From NCBI GenBank assembly GCA_947462335.1, contig OX381707.1, forward strand, positions 12,983,555 to 13,047,554: 64,000 bases of DNA. The letters are read 5' to 3'. The position numbers were made by a program, and so were the translations under genes. This stretch comes from Harmothoe impar. Taxonomy: Eukaryota; Annelida; Polychaeta; Phyllodocida; Polynoidae. Every line of letters starts with the position of its first letter. The stretch's first letter is position 1. This document shows positions 25,400 to 36,749 of this stretch, piece by piece. The notes beneath the pieces were generated by a model, which saw nothing but the letters and a program-made list of their open reading frames with translations, was not told the DNA's origin and did not search any database.

Positions 25400-28300
25400 A
25401 TGAATGGTGTTAAACAAAAGCCTCTGGGAACCTTGTTTGATTACTGCTGTCCATGTAACTGTTTACTTCATAGTTTGGGATATCCTCTAGGCGTGAACAT
25501 GGCTCGCTCTCCTCCCTTCGGCCTGGCCCCGAACCGCGAGACATGGAAATGGCTGAAAAAGGGTCATCGCATGGTTATTTAAGGACATCTTACTGGCACT
25601 GCCTCACTGGTAATATTTTCACCATCTGTTTATGAATGGTGTTAAACAAAAGCCTCTGGGAACCTTGTTTGATTACTGCTGTCCATGTAACTGTTTACTT
25701 TATAGTTTGGGATATCCTCTAGGCGTGAACATGGCTCGCTCTCCTCCCTTCGGCCTGGCCCCGGACCGCGAGACACTGAAATGGCTGAAAAAGGGTCATC
25801 GCTTGGTTATTTAAGGACATCTTACTGGCACTGCCTCACTGGTAATATTTTCACCATCTGTTTATGAATGGTGTTAAACAAAAGCCTCTGGGAACCTTGT
25901 TTGATTACTGCTGTCCATGTAACTGTTTACTGCATAGTTTGGGATATCCTCTAGGCGTGAACATGGCTTGCTCTCCTCCCTTCGGCCTGGCCCCGGACCG
26001 CGAGACACCGAAATGGCTGAAAAAGGGTCATCGCTTGGTTATTTAAGGACATCTTACTGGCACTACCTCACTGGTAATATTTTCACCATCTGTTTATGAA
26101 TGGTGTTAAACAAAAACCTCTGGGAACCTTGTTTGATTACTGCTGTCCAAGTAACTGTTTCCTTCATAGTTTGGGATATCCTCTAGGCGTGAACATGGCT
26201 CGCTCTCCTCCCTTCGGCGTGGCCCCGGACCGCGAGACACCGAAATGGCTGAAAAAGGGTCATCGCATGGTTATTGAAGGACATCTTACTGGCACTGCCT
26301 CACTGGTAATATTTTCACCATCTGTTTATGAATGGTGTTAAACAAAAGCCTCTGGGAACCTTGTTTGATTACTGCTGTCCATGTAACTGTTTACTTCATA
26401 GTTTGGGGAATCCTCTAGGCGTGAACATGGCTTGCTCTCCTCCCTTCGGCCTGGCCCCGGACTGCGAGACACGGAAATGGCTGAAAAAGGGTCATCGCTT
26501 GGTTATTTAAGGACATCTTACTGGCACTGCCTCACTGGTAATATTTTCACCATCTGTTTAAGAATGGTGTTAAACAAAAGCCTCTGGGAACCTTGTTTGA
26601 TTACTGCTGTCCAAGTAACTGTTTACTTCATAGTTTGGGATATCCTCTAGGCATGAACATGGCTCGCTCTCCTCCCTTCGGCCTGGCCCCGGACCGCGAG
26701 ACATGGAAATGGCTGAAAAAGGGTCATCGCATGGTTATTTAAGGACATCTTACTGGCACTGCCTCACTGGTAATATTTTCACCATCTGTTTATGAATGGT
26801 GTTAAACAAAAGCCTCTGGGAACCTTGTTTGATTACTGCTGTCCATGTAACTGTTTACTTCATAGTTTGGGATATCCTCTAGGCATGAACATGGCTCGCT
26901 TTCCTCCCTTCGGCCTGGCCCCGGACCGCGAGACATGGAAATGGCTGAAAAAGGGTCATCGCATGGTTATTGAAGGACATCTTACTGGCACTGCCTCACT
27001 GGTAATATTTTCACCATCTGTTTATGAATGGTGTTAAACAAAAGCCTCTGGGAACCTTGTTTGATTACTGCTGTCCATGTAACTGTTTACTTCATAGTTT
27101 GGGATATCCTCTAGGCGTGAACATGGCTCGCTCTCCTCCCTTCGGCGTGGCCCCGGACCGCGAGACACCGAAATGGCTGAAAAAGGGTCATCGCTTGGTT
27201 ATTTAAGGACATCTTACTGGCACTGCCTCACTGGTAATATTTTCACCATCTGTTTATGAATGGTGTTAAACAAAAGCCTCTGGGAACCTTGTTTGATTAC
27301 TGCTGTCCATGTAACTGTTTACTTCATAGTTTGAGGAATCCTCTAGGCGTGAACATGGCTCGCTCTCCTCCCTTCGGCCTGGCCCCGGACCGCGAGACAC
27401 TGAAATGGCTGAAAAAGGGTCATCGCTTGGTGTTTTAAGGACATCTTACTGGCACTGCCTCACTGGTAATATTTTCACCATCTGTTTATGAATGGTGTTA
27501 AACAAAATCCTCTGGGAACCTTGTTTGATTACTGCTGTCCATGTAACTGTTTACTGCATAGTTTGGGATATCCTCTAGGCGTGAACATGGCTCGCTCTCC
27601 TCCCTTCGGCCTGGCCCCGGACCGCGAGACACGGAAATGGCTGAAAAAGGGTCATCGCTTGGTTATTTAAGGACATCTTACTGGCACTGCCTCACTGGTA
27701 ATATTTTCACCATCTGTTTATGAATGGTGTTAAACAAAAGCCTCTGGGAACCTTGTTTGATTACTGCTGTCCATGTAACTGTTTACTTCATAGTTTGGGG
27801 AATCCTCTAGGCGTGAACATGGCTCGCTCTCCTCCCTTCGGCCTGGCCCCGGACCGCGAGACACCAAAATGGCTGAAAAAGGGTCATCGCTTGGTTATTT
27901 AAGGACATCTTACTGGCACTGCCTCACTGGTAATATTTTCACCATCTGTTTATGAATGGTGTTAAACAAAAGCCTCTGGGAACCTTGTTTGATTACTGCT
28001 GTCCATGTAACTGTTTACTTCATAGTTTGGGGAATCCTCTAGGCGTGAGCATGGCTCGCTCTCCTCCCTTCGGCCTGGCCCCGGACCGCGAGACACTGAA
28101 ATGGCTGAAAAAGGGTCATCGCTTGGTTATTTAAGGACATCTTACTGGCACTGCCTCACTGGTAATATTTTCACCATCTGTTTATGAATGGTGTTAAACA
28201 AAAGCCTCTGGGAACCTTGTTTGATTACTGCTGTCCATGTAACTGTTTACTTCATAGTTTGGGATATCCTCTAGGCGTGAACATGGCTCGCTCTGCTCCC

Positions 28301-29168
28301 TTCGGCCTGGCCCCGGACCGCGAGACACGGAAATGGCTGAAAAAGGGTCATCGCTTGGTTATTTAAGGACATCTTACTCGCACTGCCTCACTGGTAATAT
28401 TTTCACCATCTGTTTATGAATGGTGTTAAACAAAAGCCTCTGGGAACCTTGTTTGATTACTGCTGTCCATGTAACTGTTTACTTCATAGTTTGGGATATC
28501 CTCTAGGCGTGAACATGGCTCGCTCTCCTCCCTTCGGCCTGGCCCCGGACCGCGAGACACGGAAATGGCTGAAAAAGGGTCATCGCTTGGTTATTTAAGG
28601 ACATCTTACTGGCACTGCCTCACTGGTAATATTTTCACCATCTGTTTATGAATGGTGTTAAACAAAAGCCTCTAGGAACCTTGTTTGATTACTGCTGTCC
28701 ATGTAACTGTTTACTTCATAGTTTGGGATATCCTCTAGGCGTGAACATGGCTCGCTCTCCTCCCTTCGACCTGGCCCCGGACCGCGAGACACGGAAATGG
28801 CTGAAAAAGGGTCATCACTTGGTTTTTTAAGGACATCTTACTGGCACTGCCTCACTGGTAATATTTTCACCATCTGTTTATGAATGGTGTTAAACAAAAG
28901 CCTCTGGGAACCTTGTTTGATTACTGCTGTCCATGTAACTGTTTACTTCATAGTTTGGGATATCCTCTAGGCGTGAACATGGCTCGCTTTCCTCCCTTCG
29001 GCCTGGCCCCGGACCGCGAGACACCGAAATGGCTGAAAAAGGGTCATCGCTTGGTTATTTAAGGACATCTTACTGGCACTGCCTCACTGATAACATTTTC
29101 ACCATCTGTTTATGAATGGTGTTAAACAAAAGCCTCTGGGAACCCTGTTGATTACTGCTGTCCATGTA

Positions 29169-29550
29169 GGGAGGCAAAAAGGAACTATATTCAAAACAAA
29201 ATTGAAGAAGCTGATGGGGACTCAAAAAAGTTTTGGCATGAAATTAATAAATTACTCCCAGGGAAATCTAAAGAAAACAATTTGGTAGAATTAAAAAATG
29301 AAAATGGGGAATTAATTGATGACGTTCCGAATTTTATGAATAAGTATTTTGCTGAAATTGGCAGCAAACTAGCCCAAAATTTCAATTCAAATTGGACCTT
29401 CTGGGGTATTGAGAATGAAGCAAGTCTCCTTGATGAGATAGCAACTGATGAGGAAGAATTGGCAAAAATACTAAAAGAGGTTAAGTTAAGTAAATCTAGT
29501 GCTATAGAAGGGTTGAGCTCCAAATGTTTAGTGGACTCTTTTACATTGAT
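29169..29550 (+). mobile_element. non-LTR retrotransposon coding fragment inside the satellite
   Basis: An open frame continuous from about 29168 to 29549 encodes about 127 residues without a stop. It reads like the linker between the endonuclease and reverse transcriptase of CR1/Jockey-type LINEs: a KKFWHEINKLL segment, NFMNKYFAEIGSKLAQ, then KEVKLSKSSAIEGLSSK, resembling the region just before RT motif 1. It lacks both ends, has no poly-A or tail repeat and no visible target-site duplication. About 167 bp of the host monomer is missing (neighbouring starts are 450 bp apart instead of 232). GATTACTG near the right junction also occurs in the monomer, so microhomology joining or unequal recombination is plausible. 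The opposite-strand ORF here is a shadow. Confidence 0.8.
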
Positions 29551-32500
29551 GATTACTGTTTATGAATGGTGTTAAACAAAAGCCTCTGGGAACCTTGTTT
29601 GATTACTGCTGTCCATGTAAATGTTTACTTCATAGTTTGGGATATCCTCTAGGCGTGAACATGGCTTGCTCTCCTCCCTTCGGCCTGGCCTCGGACCGCG
29701 AGACATCGAAATGGCTGAAAAAGGGTCATCGCTTGGTTATTTAAGGACATCTTACTGGCACTGCCTCACTGGTAATATTTTCACCATCTGTTTATGAATG
29801 GTGTTAAACAAAAGCCTCGGGGAACCTTGTTTGATTACTGCTGTCCAAGTAACTGTTTACTTCATAGTTTGGGATATCCTCTAGGCGTGAACATGGCTCG
29901 CTCTCCTCCCTTCGGCCTGGCCCCGGACCGCGAGACATGGAAATGGCTGAAAAAGGGTCATTGCATGGTTATTTAAGGACATCTTACTGGCACTGCCTCA
30001 CTGGTAATATTTTCACCATCTGTTTATGAATGGTGTTAAACAAAAGCCTCTGGGAACCTTGTTTGATTACTGCTGTCCATGTAACTGTTTGCTTCATAGT
30101 TTGGGATATCCTCTAGGCGTGAACATGGCTCGCTCTCCTCCCTTCGGCCTGGCCCCGGACCGCGAGACATGGAAATGGCTGAAAAAGGGTCATCGCATGG
30201 TTATTGAAGGACATCTTACTGGCACTGCCTCACTGGTAATATTTTCACCATCTGTTTATGAATGGTGTTAAACAAAAGCCTCTGGGAACCTTGTTTGATT
30301 ACTGCTGTCCATGTAACTGTTTACTTCATAGTTTGGGATATCCTCTAGGCGTGAACATGGCTCGCTCTCCTCCCTTCGGCCTGGCCCCGGACTGCGAGAC
30401 ACGGAAATGGCTGAAAAAGGGTCATCGCTTGGTTATTTAAGGACATCTTACTGGCACTGCCTCACTGGTAATATTTTCACCATATGTTTATGAATGGTGT
30501 TAAACAAAAGCCTCTGGGAACCTTGTTTGATTACTGCTGTCCATGTAACTGTTTCCTTCATAGTTTGGGATATCCTCTAGGCGTGAACATGGCTCGCTCT
30601 CCTCCCTTCGGCCTGGCCCCGGACCGCGAGACACCGAAATGGCTGAAAAAGGGTCATCGCTTGGTTATTTAAGGACATCTTACTGGCACTGCCTCACTGG
30701 TAATATTTTCACCATCTGTTTATGAATGGTGTTAAACAAAAGCCTCTGGGAACCTTGTTTGATTACTGCTGTCCATGTAACTGTTTACTTCATAGTTTGG
30801 GGAATCCTCTAGGCATGAACATGGCTCGCTCTCCTCCCTTTGGCCTGGCCCCGGACTGCGAGACACCAAAATGGCTGAAAAAGGTTCATCCCTTGGTTAT
30901 TTAAGGACATCTTACTGGCACTGCCTCACTGGTAATATTTTCACCATCTGTTTATGAATGGTGTTAAACAAAAGCCTCTGGGAACCTTGTTTGATTACTG
31001 CTGTCCATGTAACTGTTTCCTTCATAGTTTGGGATATCCTCTAGGCGTGAACATGGCACGCTCTCCTCCCTTCGGCGTGGCCCCGGACCCAAGACACGGA
31101 AATGGCTGAAAAAGGGTCATCGCTTGGTTATTTAAGGACATCTTACTGGCACTGCCTCACTGGTAATATTTTCACCATCTGTTTATGAATGGTGTTAAAC
31201 AAAAGCCTCTGGGAACCTTGTTTGATTACTGCTGTCCATGTAACTGTTTACTTCATAGTTTGGGGAATCCTCTAGGCGTGAACATGGCTCGCTCTCCTCC
31301 CTTCAGCCTGGCCCCGGACCGCGAGATACTGAAATGGCTGAAAAAGGGTCATCGCTTGGTTATTTAAGGACATCTTACTGGCACTGCCTCACTGGTAATA
31401 TTTTCACCATCTGTTTATGAATGGTGTTAAACAAAAGCCTCTGGGAACCTTGTTTGATTACTGCTGTCCATGTAACTGTTTACTTCATAGTTTGGGATAT
31501 CCTCTAGGCGTGAACATGGCTCGCTCTCCTCCCTTCGGCCTGGCCCCGGACCGCGAGACACGGAAATGGCTGAAAAAGGGTCATCGCTTGGTTTTTTAAG
31601 GACATCTTACTGGCACTGCCTCACTGGTTATATTTTCACCATCTGTTTATGAATGGTGTTAAACAAAAGCCTCTGGGAACCTTGTTTGATTTCTGCTGTC
31701 CATGTAACTGTTTACTCCATAGTTTGGGATATCCTCTAGGCGTGAACATGGCTCGCTCTCCTCCATTCGGCCTGGCCCCGGACCGCGAGACACCAAAATG
31801 GCTGAAAAAGGGTCATCGCTTGGTTATTTAAGGACATCTTGCTGGCACTGCCTCACTGGTAATATTTTCACCATCTGTTTATGAATGGTGTTAAACAAAA
31901 GCCTCGGGGAACCCTGTTGATTACTGCTGTCCATGTAACTGTTTACTTCATAGTTTGGGATATCCTCTAGGCGTGAACATGGCTCGCTCTCCTCCCTTCG
32001 GCCTGGCCTCGGACCACAAGACACCAAAATGGCTGAAAAAGGGTCATCGCTTGGTTATTTAAGGACATCTTACTAGCACTGCCTCACTGGTAATATTTTC
32101 ACCATCTGTTTATGAATGGTGTTAAACAAAAGCCAGTGGGAACCTTGTTTGATTACTGCTGTCCATGTAACTGTTTACTTCTTAGTTTGGGATATCCTCT
32201 AGGCGTGAACATGGCTCGCTCTCCTCCCTTCGGCCTGGCCCCGGACCGCGAGACACGGAAATGGCTGAAAAAGGGTCATCGCTTGGTTATTTAAGGACAT
32301 CTTACTGGCACTGCCTCACTGGTAATATTTTCACCATCTGTTTATGAATGGTGTTAAACAAAAGCCTCTGGGAACCTTGTTTGATTACTGCTGTCCATGT
32401 AACTATTTACTTCATAGTTTGGGATATCCTCTAGGCGTGAACATGGCTCGCTCTCCTCCCTTCGGCCTGGCCCCGGACCGCGAGACACCGAAATGGCTAA

Positions 32501-33039
32501 AAAAGGGTCATCGCTTGGTTATTTAAGGACATCTTACTGGCGCTGCCTTACTGGTTATATTTTCACCATCTGTTTATGAATGGTGTTAACCAAAAGCCTC
32601 TGGGAACCTTGTTTGATTACTGCTGTCCATGTAACTGTTTACTTCATAGTTTGGGATATCCTCTAGGCATGAACATGGCTCGCTCTCCTCCCTTTGGCCT
32701 GGCCCCGGACCGCGAGACACCGAAATGGCTGAAAAAAGGTCATCGCTTGGTTATTTAAGGACATCTTACTGGCACTGCCTCACTGGTAATATTTTCACCA
32801 TCTGTTTATGAATGGTGTTAAACAAAAGCCTCTTGGAACCTTGTTTGCTTACTGCTGTCCATGTAACTGTTTACTTCATAGTTTGGGATATCCTCTAGGC
32901 GTGAACATGGCTCGCTCTCCTCCCTTCGGCCTGGCCCCGGACCAAGAGACACCAAAATGGCTGAAAAAGGGTCATCGCTTGGTTATTTAAGGACATCTTA
33001 CTGGCACTGCCTCACTGGTAATATTTTCACCATCTGTTT

Positions 33040-33503
33040 ACGAATGGTGTTAAACAAAAGCCTCTGGGAACCTTGTTTGATTACTGCTGTCCATGTAACT
33101 GTTTACTTCATAGTTTGGGATATCCTCTAGGCGTGAACATGGCTCGCTCTCCTCCCTTCGGCCTGGCCTCGGACAACAAAACACCGAAATGGCTGAAAAA
33201 GGGTCATCGCTTGGTTATTTAAGGACATCTTACTGGCACTGCCTCACTGGTAATATTTTCACCATCTGTTTATGAATGGTGTTAAACAAAAGCCAGTGGG
33301 AACCTTGTTTGATTACTGCTGTCCATGTAACTGTTTACTTCTTAGTTTGGGATATCCTCTAGGCGTGAACATGGCTCGCTCTCCTCCCTTCGGCCTGGCC
33401 CCGGACCGCGAGACACGGAAATTGCTGAAAAAGGGTCATCGCTTGGTTATTTAAGGACATCTTACTGGCACTGCCTCACTGGTAATATTTTCACCATCTG
33501 TTT
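33040..33503 (+). repeat. two-monomer block duplicated at 34431-34894
   Basis: Both copies have GTTTACGAATGG, GGCCTCGGAC followed by ACAAAACACCG, then AAAGCCAGTGGGAACC, TTACTTCTTAG and GGAAATTGCTG. Offset 1391 bp (six monomers less 1 bp). The following two monomers (33504 and 33736) instead match 35127 and 35359, offset 1623 bp (seven monomers less 1 bp). The right part of the array is therefore a mosaic of several overlapping copy events. Confidence 0.8.
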
Positions 33504-36053
33504 ATGAATGGTGTTAAACAAAAGCCTCTGGGAACCTTGTTTGATTACTGCTGTCCATGTAACTGTTTACTTCATAGTTTGGGATATCCTCTAGGCGTGA
33601 ACATGGCTCGCTCTCCTCCATTCGGCCTGGCCCCTGACCGCGAGACACCAAAATGGCTGAAAAAGGGTCATCGCTTGGTTATTTAAGGACATCTTACTGG
33701 CACTGCCTCACTGGTAATATTTTCACCATCTGTTTATGAATGGTGTTAAACAAAAGCCTCTGGGAACCCTGTTGATTACTGCTGTTCATGTAACTGTTTA
33801 CTTCATAGTTTGGGATATCCTCTAGGCGTGAACATTGCTCACTCTCCTCTCTTCGGCCTGGCCCCGGACCGCGTGACACCGAAATGGCTGAAAAAGGGTC
33901 ATCGCTTGGTTATTTAAGGACATCTTACTGGCACTGCGTCACTGGTAATGTTTTCACCATCTGTTTATGAATGGTGTTAAACAAAAGCCTCTTGGAACCT
34001 TGTTTGCTTACTGCCGTCCATGTAACTGTTTACTTCATGGTTTGGGATATCCTCTAGGCGTGAACATGGCTCGCTCTCCTCCCTTTGGCCTGGCCCCGGA
34101 CCACGAGACACCAAAATGGCTGAAAAAGGGTCATCCCTTGGTTATTTAAGGACATCTTACTAGCACTGCCTCACTGGTAATATTTTCACCATCTGTTTAT
34201 GAATGATGTTAAACAAAAGCCTCTGGGAACCTTGTTTGACTACAGCTGTCCATTTAACTGTTTACTTCATAGTTTGGGATATCCTCTAGGCTTGAACATG
34301 GCTCGCTCTCCTCCCTTCGGCCTGGCCCCGGACCGTGAGACACTGAAATGGCTGAAAAAGGGTCATCGCTTGGTTATTTAAGGACATCTTACTGGCACTG
34401 CCTCACTGGTAATATTTTCACCATCTGTTTACGAATGGTGTTAAACAAAAGCCTCTGGGAACCTTGTTTGATTACTGCTGTCCATGTAACTGTTTACTTC
34501 ATAGTTTGGGATATCCTCTAGGCGTGAACATGGCTCGCTCTCCTCCCTTCGGCCTGGCCTCGGACGACAAAACACCGAAATGGCTGAAAAAGGGTCATCG
34601 CTTGGTTATTTAAGGACATCTTACTGGCACTGCCTCACTGGTAATATTTTCACCATCTGTTTATGAATGGTGTTAAACAAAAGCCAGTGGGAACCTTGTT
34701 TGATTACTGCTGTCCATGTAACTGTTTACTTCTTAGTTTGGGATATCCTCTAGGCGTGAACATGGCTCGCTCTCCTCCCTTCGGCCTGGCCCCGGACCGC
34801 GAGACACGGAAATTGCTGAAAAAGGGTCATCGCTTGGTTATTTAAGGACATCTTACTGGCACTGCCTCACTGGTAATATTTTCACCATCTGTTTATGAAT
34901 GGTGTTAAACAAAAGCCTCTGGGAACCTTGTTTGATTACTGCTGTCCATGTAACTATTTACTTCATAGTTTGGGATATCCTCTAGGCTTGAACATGGCTC
35001 GCTCTCCTCCCTTCGGCCTGGCCCCGGACCGCGAGACACCGAAATGACTGAAAAAGGGTCATCGCTTGGTTATTTAAGGACATCTTACTGGCACTGCCAC
35101 ACTGGTAATATTTTCACCATCTGTTTATGAATGGTGTTAAACAAAAGCCTCTGGGAACCTTGTTTGATTTCTGCTGTCCATGTAACTGTTTACTTCATAG
35201 TTTGGGATATCCTCTAGGCGTGAACATGGCTCGCTCTCTTCCATTCGGCCTGGCCCCTGACCGCGAGACACCAAAATGGCTGAAAAAGGGTCATCGCTTG
35301 GTTATTTAAGGACATCTTACTGGCACTGCCTCACTGGTAATATTTTCACCATCTGTTTATGAATGGTGTTAAACAAAAGCCTCTTGGAACCCTGTTGATT
35401 ACTGCTGTTCATGTAACTGTTTACTTCATAGTTTGGGATATCCTCTAGGCGTGAACATTGCTCACTCTCCTCTCTTCGGCCTGGCCCCGGACCGCGTGAC
35501 ACCGAAATGGCTGAAAAAGGGTCATCGCTTGGTTTTTTAAGGACATCTTACTGGCACTGCCTCACTGATAACATTTTCACCATCTGTTTATGAATGGTGT
35601 TAAACAAAAGCCTCTGGGAACCTTGTTTGATTACTGCTGTCCATGTAAATGTTTACTTCATAGTTTGGGATATCCTCTAGGCGTGAACATGGCTCGCTCT
35701 CCTCCCTTCGGCCTGGCCCCGGACCGCGAGACACCGAAATGGCTAAAAAAGGGTCATCGCTTGGTTATTTAAGGACATCTTACTGGCGCTGCCTTACTGG
35801 TTATATTTTCACCATCTGTTTATGAATGGTGTTAACCAAAAGCCTCTGGGAACCTTGTTTGATTACTGCTGTCCATGTAAATGTTTACTTCATAGTTTGG
35901 GATATCCTCTAGGCGTGAACATGGCTCGCTCTCCTCCCTTTGGCCTGGCCCCGGGCCGCGAGACACCGAAATGGCTGAAAAAAGGTCATCGCTTGGTTAT
36001 TTAAGGACATCTTACTAGCACTGCCTCACTGGTAATATTTTCACCATCTGTTT

Positions 36054-36749
36054 ACGAATGGTGTTAAACAAAAGCCTCTGGGAACCTTGTTTGATTACTG
36101 CTGTCCATGTAACTGTTTACTTCATAGTTTGGGATATCCTCTAGGCGTGAACATGGCTCGCTCTCCTCCCTTCAGCCTGGCCCCGGACCGCGAGACACCG
36201 AAATGGCTGAAAAAGGGTCATCGCTTGGTTATTTAAGGACATCTTACTGGCATTGCCTCACTGGTAATATTTTCACCATCTGTTTATGAATGGTGTTAAA
36301 CAAAAGCCTCTGGGAACCTTGTTCGTTTACTGCTGTCCATGCACCTGTTTACTTCATAGTTTGGGATATCCTCTAGGCGTGAACATGGCTCGCTCTTTTC
36401 CCTTCGGCCGGGCCCCAGACCACAGGACACTGAAAAGGTCGAAAAAGGGTCATAGCTTGGTTATTTAAGGACATCTTACTGGCACTGCCTCACGGGTAAT
36501 ATTTTTACCATCTGTTTATGAATGGTGTCAAACAAAAGCCTCTGGGAACCTTGTTTGATTATTCCTGTCCATGTACCTGTTTACTTCATAGTTTGGGATA
36601 TCCTCTAGGCGTGAACATGGCTCGCTCTCCTCCCTTCGGCCTGGCCCCGGACCACGAGACACCAAAATGGCTGAAAAAGGGTCATCGCTTGGTTATTTAA
36701 GGACATCTTACTGGCACTGCCTCACTGGTAATATTTTCACCATCTGTTT
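36054..36749 (+). repeat. three-monomer block duplicated at 38374-39056
   Basis: Shared variants are CCCTTCAGCCTGG with GGCATTGCC, then GCTCTTTTCCCTTCGGCCGG with CACAGGACACTGAAAAGG and GGTCATAGC, then GGTGTCAAACAAA with GATTATTCCTGTCC. The offset is 2320 bp, exactly ten monomers. The second copy is truncated where the array ends at 39056. Confidence 0.85.

Noticed and set aside
29191..29523. 110-codon minus-strand ORF in the LINE fragment
   Set aside because: The plus strand has the LINE-like protein sequence; the minus frame is a shadow of its A-rich codons.
31824..35502. Minus-strand ORFs of 61-67 codons in the satellite
   Set aside because: They appear only where a 1-bp deletion (AACCCTGTTGATT) removes a stop; they are shadows of the repeat.
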